In this document: piece after piece, positions 1-6,029 of the stretch | Layout of the letters: each line of letters begins with the position of its first letter | How positions within the stretch are numbered: the stretch's first letter is position 1 | NCBI GenBank assembly: GCA_003499525.1 | Contig: DNTB01000046.1 | Location: forward strand, 1-9,698 | From: Flavobacteriales bacterium | GTDB taxonomy: Bacteria > Bacteroidota > Bacteroidia > Flavobacteriales_G > Salibacteraceae | DNA length: 9,698 nucleotides | Direction: 5' to 3' | Notes under the pieces: generated by a model | What the model saw: only the letters and a program-made list of their open reading frames with translations | What the model was told of the DNA's origin: nothing | Database searches by the model: none | Program-made: the position numbers and the translations under genes

Positions 1-228
1 GTCTGGGGTGGTTCCCAATAACCCTGCTATTATTTCGAGCTTGCCGTATGGTATATCGGTTTCGCTTATTAGTGAAATGCCGGCGTAAGTGTGAAATGTA
101 CTTAGCGGTATTCCGTTTATTATCAATTTTGCGCGAAGTTTTTGCTGCTCGTACCTTGAAAGCGTTATATACTTTTCGCGGATTTTGTATTTGGGCCGGA
201 ATGATGGCACAGATTTAGTACTTGACAT
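1..228 (-). CDS. Partial Cro/Ner-like small DNA-binding protein, N-terminal 76 codons
   Basis: An open frame starts at the ATG at 228-226 and runs off the left edge, so only 76 residues are visible. The N-terminus is basic and polar (about 1-34). Residues about 35-76 read like the second half of an XRE/Cro fold: a hydrophobic helix (KLIINGIPLSTF), a turn, then the pattern IPYGKLEIIAGLLGTTPD, which matches the usual 'leetL.kiA.aLgvt.deL' end of such domains. It is divergent from the XRE regulator at 316-678 and has a near-consensus promoter with a palindrome 33 bp upstream. By family knowledge this pairing fits a phage Cro or Mu Ner protein opposite its repressor; that role is inferred. The domain call is from pattern only and the C-terminus is unseen. 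It could also be another small phage or transposon accessory protein leading a leftward operon. Confidence 0.6.
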   Translation of the reverse strand, partial: MSSTKSVPSFRPKYKIREKYITLSRYEQQKLRAKLIINGIPLSTFHTYAGISLISETDIPYGKLEIIAGLLGTTPD

Positions 229-250
229 TTTTGAACGTATATTTAGACCA

Positions 251-267
251 ATATTTGAGACAAATAT
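251..267. promoter_or_regulatory. Second inverted repeat, ATATTTG-AGA-CAAATAT
   Basis: Two perfect 7-bp arms flank a 3-bp centre. The right arm overlaps the leftward -7 box and abuts the 18-bp palindrome. A related word, ATATTTAGAC, lies at 239-248 in direct orientation to ATATTTGAGAC at 251-261, so the region may hold two or three operator-like half-sites. On the plus strand, TTTG (230-233) and AATATTTG (250-257) could form a weak rightward promoter, but the 16-bp spacer and one mismatch make that uncertain. Confidence 0.45.
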
Positions 268-291
268 ATACATATGTATATACAGAGCAAA
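261..291 (-). promoter_or_regulatory. Bacteroidota-type promoter for the leftward gene (TTTG-N19-TATATTTG)
   Basis: Read on the minus strand, TTTG (291-288) is followed by a 19-nt spacer and TATATTTG (268-261). This matches the Bacteroidota primary-sigma consensus TTTG-N~19-TAnnTTTG at every fixed base. Transcription would start near 255, giving a leader of roughly 27 nt to the ATG at 228. The spacer and part of the -7 box lie inside the 18-bp palindrome at 265-282, so a protein bound there would block this promoter. Confidence 0.75.
265..282. promoter_or_regulatory. Perfect 18-bp palindrome, probable operator
   Basis: TATATACATATGTATATA is identical to its reverse complement with no spacer. 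It sits between two divergent HTH genes and covers the spacer and part of the -7 box of the leftward promoter. The obvious candidates to bind it are the XRE protein at 316-678, the Cro-like protein at 1-228, or both. AT-rich palindromes can arise by chance, but the position strongly favours an operator. Confidence 0.6.
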
Positions 292-315
292 AAATAATAT
301 ATATCGGTTATTAAC

Positions 316-678
316 ATGAGGGGGGGCAAAATGGTATTGAAGGAGTTGAAAACCACTATTGACGCTCGGCTTACGAAAAAAGGGCTGAACTTTAAAAAAA
401 TGGCTCTTGATATTGGTCTAACTCAAGCCGGGGCCTATCGAATGTTTGAAAACGGGTCTTTAAAAGTTACCGTTCTGGAAGAAATAGCGAAATATCTGAA
501 TGTAGGGGTCACTGAACTGTTGATAGAAAGCTACGGCAATACTATTAGTGAGCCGACCAATCAATACGGCGGGCGTGAATACATTGAACAAACGATTGAA
601 AGAATCAAGAAAAAAATTGAAGATTTAGAAAGGCAAGTAGAGCATATAAATAGACGTTTGAATGATAAAAATGTATAA
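316..678 (+). CDS. XRE-family HTH regulator with C-terminal coiled coil (probable phage-type repressor)
   Basis: The 120-residue protein has an XRE/Cro-CI domain at about 12-72. Helices 2-3 lie near FKKMALDIGLTQAGAYRMFENG and the domain ends in the typical LEEIAKYLNVGVTELL. A linker rich in polar residues follows, then a charged heptad-like helix at about 86-118 (IERIKKKIEDLERQVEHI), a likely coiled coil for dimerisation. Two starts are possible. ATG 316 gives the full frame and has the A/T-rich leader usual in this phylum. ATG 331 is preceded by a G-run at 320-326 that could act as a Shine-Dalgarno, and residues before it (MRGGK) look unconserved. The gene is divergent from the Cro-like gene across 87 bp that contain a promoter and palindromes. 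By analogy with temperate and Mu-like phages it would repress the leftward operon. A stand-alone regulator is the alternative. Confidence 0.8.
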   Translation: MRGGKMVLKELKTTIDARLTKKGLNFKKMALDIGLTQAGAYRMFENGSLKVTVLEEIAKYLNVGVTELLIESYGNTISEPTNQYGGREYIEQTIERIKKKIEDLERQVEHINRRLNDKNV

Positions 679-780
679 TAAGCTAGAGCGAAACGAATAT
701 TCAAGTTGCCAATGATCTATTTATATGCCTGAACGATAGAGTTGTATCATTATGGATAATATTAATTATCGGGAATTAAA

Positions 781-873
781 GTAATTTGCGTAATAGCTTC
801 GCTATTTTGCATAATACCAGATATCGGACATAAAGTGTACGATATCGGATCGGTATTATGTAAAGCAAATTAC
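781..873. repeat. Nested long inverted repeat (three co-linear stems)
   Basis: Three pairs of perfect arms nest around one centre: GTAATTTGC (781-789) with GCAAATTAC (865-873), CATAATACC (810-818) with GGTATTATG (852-860), and GATATCG (820-826) with CGATATC (840-846), closing a 13-nt loop at 827-839. A separate small hairpin, AATAGC-TTC-GCTATT (792-806), bulges from the left side. The whole could form an imperfect cruciform in DNA or a long stem in RNA. It has no GTTRRRY/RYYYAAC core, so a classical integron attC is not supported. A recombination site, a transposon-end structure or an RNA element remain possible. Confidence 0.7.
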
Positions 874-945
874 GGCAACCGTGTAAAGCATATTGTGGCA
901 AGCTGTTAAAATAAATTACGGCAACCGTGTAAACCATATTGTGGC
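867..945. repeat. 33-bp direct repeat, two copies 46 bp apart
   Basis: Positions 867-899 and 913-945 are identical except for one base (G at 888 versus C at 934). Both contain TTACGGCAACCGTGTAAA followed by CATATTGTGGC. The start-to-start distance is 46 bp. The first copy overlaps the right outer arm of the nested inverted repeat, so part of that stem is duplicated. Tandem sites of this size near an element end recall transposase- or integrase-binding repeats, but a simple local duplication would look the same. Confidence 0.75.
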
Positions 946-1183
946 TGCTCACAAGCTGGCTAAATCATCTACTGGGTTTTTACCTTTTTCTGGATTGGAT
1001 CAGAAAATTTATCCTTCCCTTATCGTGGTTATTTACTTCTTTAAAATCAAAGCCCCTACAGAGATCTTTCGCTCATTGCTAGCGCAAGAAAAAATGCTCC
1101 CATATATAGCGTACATCGACTGGGGTCTTATTTAATGCAGGAAGCGGTTTGCTTGAGTAAATATGAGGGACATCACCTGACCT

Positions 1184-1879
1184 TCAGAACCTCTTTGACA
1201 TAGGTTCAAAATCGCTGAAAAGAAGGAATATCCCTCCCGATGATTTCATTCTTTTGGCCATCGTACCGGAGAATAACTCCAAAATCGCCAAAAGCAGAAA
1301 GAACACAGCTCCAAAGGCAATCAAACGGTGGGGCTCCCGCTCGAAATCGCCTCCTACAGAGTGCTCTAAGGGTTCCATAAACTCGGTATAGTAGGAATAA
1401 TCGAGACCAAATTCGGGAAGAAAACCACCCAGTGGCAGCATGACCATGATGGATACAAAGTAGATGAACGCGGCCAGGACGGAAAAGAGGATGGACCTTA
1501 CTTTGACGATTGGTGGTACATCCGTAAAGGCAAAGCGCATTCTGTTGAGCACGACCAGGGCAAACAGAATTAGAATTTGATTGTCCGTGACGCTGGCATT
1601 AAAGGCAAGGGCAAACAAGCCGTAAAATGGAACCAGAATGTAGAGGGAGAATTTACGGGGGATAATGGCCATAAACACACCGGAATGGACCATGATAAAC
1701 TCAAAGCCAATCAGCACGGTATAATCCATGATCCTCAAAGCATCATCCGGCTGTGGTGCAAACTAGAGCTGCGCATACTGGTAGGCCAGAATAAGGTACA
1801 TCAGTACAGATACCCCTTGAAAGGCCCGATAATAGCCATCCACAACACGCGCGGCCCCCTGTGTTATTCTTCCCAACAT
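1184..1879 (-). pseudogene. Membrane protein of unknown function, interrupted by an in-frame amber codon
   Basis: Read on the minus strand from ATG 1879, the frame codes 38 residues (MLGRITQGAARVV..., with hydrophobic VSVLMYLILAYQYAQL). It meets TAG at 1765-1763 as codon 39, then continues in the same frame without another stop to TGA at 1186-1184. The combined product would be about 230 residues with roughly four or five membrane segments: near 24-38, then DYTVLIGFEFIMVHSGVFMA, SLYILVPFYGLFALAF, ILFSVLAAFIYFVSIMVML and IAFGAVFFLLLAILELF. Both halves have coding-like composition and hydrophobicity, so a nonsense mutation in one gene fits best. A shorter protein could still start at TTG 1738 or ATG 1729 (about 181-184 residues). 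I do not recognise the family. A sequencing error or a true short downstream gene are the alternatives. The gene is divergent from the glycosyltransferase at 2023. Confidence 0.6.
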
Positions 1880-2022
1880 GTTAATCTAAGACTTAAAGTC
1901 ATTTATAGCACTGATATTCAATTCATTAAAACCTTGTGCTCTAAACGAGCAAGATGGGGATTAATCCATCATCCAGAACAAATTAATTGAAAAGTAAAGA
2001 TTGGTATTGATAATTTCGTTTT

Positions 2023-3264
2023 ATGAATACGATTCAGGAGATTCTCCATGAGAGCAGAACCACATTTGACCTCAAGAGCTCAGAAAATCAAGACCACCTC
2101 TACTCTATTGCAGAAGCATTAATGGATTCTTCCACAAACCTTGATGAACTGCATACTCAGGTAAAGGACTCGGTCACTCGGCTTGAATTCAGGATGGCTT
2201 ATCACCTCATGTCCTCTCTAAAGGCTATGCTTAGCATCGACAGGCCGGTAAAGGTAGCGGTCGTTTTTGCCATGTGGGGAGAGCAAAATAGATTACGCCC
2301 CTACTCTGCTGAAAATCCCCACGGAGAGGATACGCTCAGAACCAAAGTAAAGCAGCTCGATTGGATCACGAAAGGCACCGATGTCACCTGGAAATTGTAT
2401 GCAGTGGACGACGGGTGCCCGCATGATAGTGGTGCTATGGCCATGGAAATAGCTGAAAGTATCGGGGAGCAAGGGCGTGTAGAAGTGTTGTTCTTAGAAA
2501 AAGCACTGCCTCAAAGCGAAGGGCCGCTGAAAAATCTGAATTCTGCGAATGAGTCCCGTAAAGGGGGCGCCATTATTTATGGAGCACAGCGCGCGATGGA
2601 AGATGGTTTTGATGCCGTCATTTACACCGATGCGGATAACTCTGTACACCTCGGACAGATAGGTTTGCTGCTTCAGCCTTATGCCTTACAGAATTTTCCG
2701 GTGGTCATCGGCAACCGAAAAGACGCCTTATCGGTACTGGTCAAGCAGGAAAACCGCTGGGGAGTTGGCATCAAAGTATTGCGGCATATGCAGCGCATGA
2801 TCGGGAGAACCATATTTGATCTCGGGATCAGAGATACGCAGGCCGCATTCATACTCTACGATAAGAGCATTCTCAAGGAAATTCTAAAGGCCCCTTCGGT
2901 CTATGACTTTTCGTTCGATTCCGATTGGATTGCGGCCAGTATTGTGATGAAAGCCCCCATTCATAAGGTGGCATTTGCATTTGTCGATTCATTCGAGGAG
3001 TCCGCATCTATTGTTCAGGGGCCAATGACGACCTGGGAAACGCTCCTTTTCGGGTTACTGGAGTCTGTACGAAAAAGGGAACTGGATTATGACGAGGATA
3101 TGGCCTCTGTTATGCAAGAACATGTGGATGGCGTGCCTGATTTAGAACGAATCATTAACCTTCTTCCTGCCCAGCTTGAAAAGGCTTCAGACGCACAGCT
3201 CGGTGATCCCACTGTGATGTCACCAGCTAAATTGGCGGAATGGTTCAAGGAGATAAAAGGCTGA
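2023..3264 (+). CDS. GT2-like (GT-A fold) glycosyltransferase, soluble
   Basis: The 413-residue protein has no signal peptide or membrane segment. After a helical N-terminus (about 1-72) comes a GT-A core: beta strand VKVAVVFAMW (76-85), VDD (128-130) as the nucleotide-binding acidic pair, SRKGGAIIYGA (178-188) matching the 'GKGgAi..G' motif of dolichyl-phosphate-sugar synthase-like GT2 enzymes, YTDADN (201-206) carrying the DxD-type metal site, GNRKD (230-234), IRDTQAAF (269-276) and DFSFDSDW (295-302). Residues 340-413 are mainly helical. In the family these motifs bind an NDP-sugar and divalent metal and transfer the sugar, often to polyprenyl phosphate or a small acceptor. Donor and acceptor cannot be read here. 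The segment between the first strand and VDD is longer than in typical DPM1-like proteins, and no lipid-acceptor membrane domain is present. The gene stands alone, 285 bp before the cytochrome cluster, so a link to it is not implied. Confidence 0.75.
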   Translation: MNTIQEILHESRTTFDLKSSENQDHLYSIAEALMDSSTNLDELHTQVKDSVTRLEFRMAYHLMSSLKAMLSIDRPVKVAVVFAMWGEQNRLRPYSAENPHGEDTLRTKVKQLDWITKGTDVTWKLYAVDDGCPHDSGAMAMEIAESIGEQGRVEVLFLEKALPQSEGPLKNLNSANESRKGGAIIYGAQRAMEDGFDAVIYTDADNSVHLGQIGLLLQPYALQNFPVVIGNRKDALSVLVKQENRWGVGIKVLRHMQRMIGRTIFDLGIRDTQAAFILYDKSILKEILKAPSVYDFSFDSDWIAASIVMKAPIHKVAFAFVDSFEESASIVQGPMTTWETLLFGLLESVRKRELDYDEDMASVMQEHVDGVPDLERIINLLPAQLEKASDAQLGDPTVMSPAKLAEWFKEIKG

Positions 3265-3463
3265 GATATTCTCGCTATGGATATGGAGAAAGGGCGCTCT
3301 TACAGAAAAACTTAATACTTTAAAGGGAACTCCAATTAAGTAACCTTTGGTACAGCGAGATTCTTGAGAAAACAATATCCGTGTAATTTAAAATCAGAGT
3401 TTTAACCGAATTAGTTTTAATGTGGCACACAATAGTTAGACTTGTGAACCCCTTGAATTTATC

Positions 3464-3475
3464 TGATAAAAATCA
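3464..3475. promoter_or_regulatory. Possible FNR/CRP-family box TGAT-N4-ATCA
   Basis: TGATAAAAATCA carries the inner core of the FNR/CRP-type palindrome TTGAT-N4-ATCAA; the two outermost bases (C and T) do not match. Its centre is about 64 bp upstream of the start expected from the -7 box at 3523-3530, near the class I activator position. It lies before a multiheme cytochrome gene, where oxygen- or redox-responsive control would make sense. An eight-base match in AT-rich DNA could be chance. Confidence 0.35.
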
Positions 3476-3522
3476 TAAAACATGCTTATTAATCTCAGTG
3501 AACTGGCATAGTCAAATTTTTG

Positions 3523-3530
3523 TAACTTTG
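3523..3530 (+). promoter_or_regulatory. Bacteroidota -7 box TAACTTTG for the hexaheme cytochrome gene
   Basis: TAACTTTG matches TAnnTTTG at all fixed bases and lies 19 bp before the ATG at 3550, which predicts a start near 3534-3537 and a very short leader. No good TTTG -33 element lies at the expected distance (the nearest is ACTGG at 3502-3506), which fits a promoter that needs an activator. The remaining intergenic sequence from 3265 shows no gene. Confidence 0.55.
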
Positions 3531-3549
3531 GTCACATAAAATCTGAATT

Positions 3550-4650
3550 ATGACAAAACTTTTACAATTCTTAGCAATCCTAACTACAGGACTCTTAATT
3601 CTTGCTTCATGTACTAAAGAAGGCCCTCAAGGAGCGCCGGGTGAAGATGGTACAGATGGTATGGACGGTGCCGATGGTACGGCAGGTTGTATCCAATGCC
3701 ATGACGACAATGAAGACATGAAAATAATTTCTCACGAATGGGCGCTTTCCGGACACGTTAACGGTGGCCACATGGGTGGTTTTTATGGTGCGCGAGACGG
3801 TTGTACCGATTGTCATTCCAGTCAGGGATTTCAGCTAGCAGTAATTGGAAGCTGGGACAATCCTGGTCCAGACCGACCTCTACCGGCAAATTGCTATACC
3901 TGCCACAAAATTCATGAAACATATACACCTCAGGATTGGTCCTTCCGGGTTGCCGAGGGTGGAATTAATTTCCTTGTTAATAATGAAAACACAGATCAGG
4001 GAAGCTCTAACTCCTGTGTAGTTTGTCATCAATCCAGGACTTCGTCCCCTACTTTTGATCCTGGAAGTGGCGAGGATGTGTCTATTACAAATAGACGTTA
4101 CGGACCTCATCATGGACCACAAGGTAATATGATGGCCGGAGTAGGGAAAAGTGGTGCATATGAAATTAGCGGAAGCCTTGCTTATGCCAATTCCGAGCAT
4201 GCAACAAATTCTAGCTGCGTTAGCTGTCATATGGCTGATGGAGCCGGTAGCAGTGGAGATTTTGAACTTGGAGGTCACAGTAAAAATGTTGCAGTAGGTA
4301 GCTGGGACGACGGTTCAAGAGTTATAAATGCAAACGGATGTATTGACTGCCACGCTTCCTATCCGGACAATGACGCAATCACAGGTTTTGTTCAGGGAGC
4401 AAGAGACAATAACATCTTGCTTATTGATGAACTAAAACAATTGTTATTAGATGCAGGCTATATCGATAATGATGGATACGTTATCAACGATAGTGTATGG
4501 GTTTCAGGGGACAACCCCCTCGTGGTGCCTTCTGATCATGCAGCGGCTATTTATAACTACAAATTTGTTACTGAAGATCAGAGCTTCCTGATTCACAACC
4601 CGAACTACGCCAAAGCATTAGTAACCAATTCTATTGAAGTGTTAGAATAG
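3550..4650 (+). CDS. Hexaheme c-type cytochrome lipoprotein with collagen-like linker
   Basis: The 366-residue protein starts with a lipoprotein signal ending in LASC (Cys21 lipidated). Seven Gly-X-Y triplets follow (25-45: GPQ GAP GED GTD GMD GAD GTA), forming a short acidic collagen-like stalk. Six CXXCH haem sites come next: CIQCH 47-51, CTDCH 85-89, CYTCH 115-119, CVVCH 156-160, CVSCH 223-227 and CIDCH 264-268. Ten other His (62, 69, 74, 122, 187, 188, 217, 243, 330, 349) are available as distal ligands, so bis-His haems are plausible. The C-terminal IHNPNYAKAL resembles the ligand motif that ends many multiheme cytochromes. The C-x-K-E start after lipidation resembles Bacteroidota surface-lipoprotein signals, so it may be surface-exposed (inference). 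The gene has its own promoter and is followed by a strong terminator before the rest of the cluster. It probably accepts or delivers electrons at the outer membrane. The redox partner is unknown; it has no NrfA- or HAO-like catalytic haem motif. Confidence 0.88.
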   Translation: MTKLLQFLAILTTGLLILASCTKEGPQGAPGEDGTDGMDGADGTAGCIQCHDDNEDMKIISHEWALSGHVNGGHMGGFYGARDGCTDCHSSQGFQLAVIGSWDNPGPDRPLPANCYTCHKIHETYTPQDWSFRVAEGGINFLVNNENTDQGSSNSCVVCHQSRTSSPTFDPGSGEDVSITNRRYGPHHGPQGNMMAGVGKSGAYEISGSLAYANSEHATNSSCVSCHMADGAGSSGDFELGGHSKNVAVGSWDDGSRVINANGCIDCHASYPDNDAITGFVQGARDNNILLIDELKQLLLDAGYIDNDGYVINDSVWVSGDNPLVVPSDHAAAIYNYKFVTEDQSFLIHNPNYAKALVTNSIEVLE

Positions 4651-4674
4651 CGGTTTATTTGATCAAATTCAGAA

Positions 4675-4721
4675 AGAAAAGGCTAACTCAGAGATCCAAA
4701 AAGATCACGTTAGCCTTTTCT
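4675..4721 (+). terminator. Strong hairpin between the hexaheme gene and the downstream operon
   Basis: A perfect 13-bp stem, AGAAAAGGCTAAC (4675-4687) with GTTAGCCTTTTCT (4709-4721), encloses a 21-nt loop in which two GATC words can pair further. The right arm supplies the T-run. It lies 25 bp after the cytochrome stop. No TAnnTTTG box is visible between it and the next ATG at 4745, so partial read-through may feed the downstream genes. A 12-bp palindrome, ATTTGATCAAAT (4657-4668), sits just before it. Confidence 0.8.
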
Positions 4722-4744
4722 CTTAAATAGCTCAACCATAAATT

Positions 4745-5116
4745 ATGAAAATCAGAATATCAATAGTAATCTTAGGATTTATAATGATGTCCTCTTGTGA
4801 TTATCATGTCATTCAGCAGGAGGTTCTACCCCCTATTGAGCAGGATGTGAGTTTCTCTACGGACGTTGTTCCCATCTTCAGTGCACAGGAATGCACCAAT
4901 TGTCATGACGGAACGAATCCTGCGACAAGTCTCAATTTACTGCCCGAAGCAGCTTACAACAGTATTATCGGCAGCGGATATGCAGATACAACCGATGCAG
5001 CAGGTAGTGTGATATATTATTATCCACTTCCAACAGGCACTCATTTCAAACGATATACCTCTCAGCAGGCCCAATTTGTATTTACATGGATTGAGCAGGG
5101 AGCTCTCGACAACTAA
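4745..5116 (+). CDS. Monoheme c-type cytochrome lipoprotein
   Basis: The 123-residue protein has a lipoprotein signal ending MSSC (Cys18) and one haem site, CTNCH (50-54). The layout FSTDVVPIFSAQECTNCHDG, then a Leu-rich stretch with AAYNSIIG, then a final helix FVFTWIEQGA, follows the small single-haem domain often attached to Bacteroidota and Planctomycete secreted proteins. The mature part contains no Met, so the usual His-Met coordination is impossible. His100 in TGTHF, at the place where a Met is usual, is the best distal ligand, predicting a low-potential bis-His haem. It is probably an outer-membrane lipoprotein. It is first in the tightly packed operon, 11 bp before the barrel gene, and may relay electrons between the periplasmic cytochrome and the hexaheme protein (inference). 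Confidence 0.85.
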   Translation: MKIRISIVILGFIMMSSCDYHVIQQEVLPPIEQDVSFSTDVVPIFSAQECTNCHDGTNPATSLNLLPEAAYNSIIGSGYADTTDAAGSVIYYYPLPTGTHFKRYTSQQAQFVFTWIEQGALDN

Positions 5117-5127
5117 TTTTCCGGAAT

Positions 5128-6024
5128 ATGAAAAAACATATATACTTCTTAATCATTTCCTTCCTATTTGCTATCCCAATGTACGCTCAGGAAAACAATT
5201 CTGAGTCTACAACGGCAACAGAAGAGCAGAAAACAGCAGTCAAAAAGGATAAACCCGTCCGGACACCTTGGAACAGCGGTCTTATCATGGGAGGAAAGAC
5301 CTCAATAGTTCCTGGAAAGGGCACCTTAAGATTCGAACTGGTCCACCTCTTCGGATCCATTAACAATGGTTTTTCAGATCTTTTTGGCGTTTACGCAGAT
5401 GGAGCAAATGTTCGAATGGGACTGAGTTACGTTCCGGTTAAAAACCTTCAGATTGGCGTGGGAGTAACAAGGTTTAATATTACAACCGACCTTAATCTAA
5501 AATATACTGTGTTGGAGCAAACCCGTAAAAACACCATGCCCGTTTCTGTAACTCTATATGGAAATATGGCCTTTGATGGGAGCGACAAAGAGGCATTTGG
5601 CACCGACTATAGTTTTTCGCACCGTATGTCTTACTTCTCACAGCTCATCGTAGGACGAAAGTTCGGAAAATATGTTACCGTACAAGCTTCGGGAAGCTTC
5701 TCTCACTTTAACAGTATGCCAGACGGAGTAAATCATGATGTGATAGGAATTGGCGCTTCTGCCAAGATCAGGGTTACCTCCCGTATTTCAATTGTTTCAC
5801 ATAACGATTTTCCACTCAACATTGAGAGTATTTCGGAATATTCAGAGTTTGAAACTGCAAAACCTAACTACCAGCTAGGTGCTGAAATCATTACCACTTC
5901 TCACGCTTTTCAGATATACCTAAGTACTTCTAATTTCATTTTAGGCCAAAATGTATATGCGCGCAACCAAAATGAACTCGATAGCGAAGGAATCAGAATA
6001 GGATTTTTAATGACTAAACTTTAG
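5128..6024 (+). CDS. Outer-membrane beta-barrel protein (DUF5777-like)
   Basis: The 298-residue protein has a signal peptide cleaved near AQA-type MYAQ (after Ala20) and a polar, Thr/Glu/Lys-rich linker to about residue 45. From there to the end are alternating amphipathic strands: LRFELVHLF, VRMGLSYVPV, LQIGVGVTRF, VSVTLYGNMAF, VTVQASGSFSHF, IRVTSRISIVSH and IRIGFLMTKL. There are no Cys or CXXCH and no TonB plug. The pattern resembles the Bacteroidota barrel family DUF5777, which I recall as a neighbour of c-type cytochromes; this assignment is by eye. In this operon it could sheath or anchor a cytochrome across the outer membrane, as the barrel does in porin-cytochrome conduits, or transport a substrate. 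It has fewer strands than MtrB-type barrels (about 26-28), so a direct homologue of MtrB is unlikely. Confidence 0.7.
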   Translation: MKKHIYFLIISFLFAIPMYAQENNSESTTATEEQKTAVKKDKPVRTPWNSGLIMGGKTSIVPGKGTLRFELVHLFGSINNGFSDLFGVYADGANVRMGLSYVPVKNLQIGVGVTRFNITTDLNLKYTVLEQTRKNTMPVSVTLYGNMAFDGSDKEAFGTDYSFSHRMSYFSQLIVGRKFGKYVTVQASGSFSHFNSMPDGVNHDVIGIGASAKIRVTSRISIVSHNDFPLNIESISEYSEFETAKPNYQLGAEIITTSHAFQIYLSTSNFILGQNVYARNQNELDSEGIRIGFLMTKL

Positions 6025-6029
6025 AAAAT

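Larger units (their letters stand above)
679..1183. other. Gene-free stretch with repeats, possible mobile-element end
   Basis: No open frame here has convincing coding character. One TTG-start frame (893-1135, 80 codons) begins inside a repeat and has no recognisable domain. Besides the two larger repeat structures listed separately, there is a weak AT hairpin at 755-770 (GATAAT/ATTATC, 4-nt loop) that could help end repressor transcription. From about 946 to 1183 I see no structure, RNA gene or promoter. The stretch lies between the phage-like regulators and ordinary chromosomal-looking genes, so it may contain the boundary of the inserted element, but no target-site duplication could be located. 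Confidence 0.5.

Noticed and set aside
781..873. Integron attC site
   Set aside because: Nested symmetry is present, but the GTTRRRY and RYYYAAC core sites are absent and no integron integrase or cassette array is visible.
893..1135. 80-codon plus-strand open frame starting at TTG
   Set aside because: It starts inside the 33-bp repeat, has no domain, no ribosome-binding or promoter signal, and irregular composition. It is probably chance.
1953..1970. Inverted repeat GATGG/CCATC around GGATTAATCC in the shared intergenic region
   Set aside because: Short arms and no alignment with a promoter on either strand make it too weak to call an operator.
1577..1990. 137-codon plus-strand open frame opposite the interrupted membrane-protein gene
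   Set aside because: It is antisense to a frame with clear membrane-protein character, has low-complexity polar composition, and ends in intergenic DNA.
2011..2018. TAATTTCG as the -7 box of the glycosyltransferase promoter
   Set aside because: It has one mismatch and ends only 4 bp before the start codon, so transcription would begin at or after the ATG. Only a leaderless message could use it.
3607..4278. Two minus-strand open frames inside the hexaheme cytochrome gene
   Set aside because: They are antisense shadows of a gene with six CXXCH motifs. Their Thr/Ile/Cys-rich composition comes from the opposite strand.
3550..4650. Hexaheme protein as a nitrite reductase or hydroxylamine oxidoreductase
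   Set aside because: There is no CXXCK site or HAO-type cross-link motif, and six haems differ from the five (NrfA) or eight (HAO) of those enzymes.
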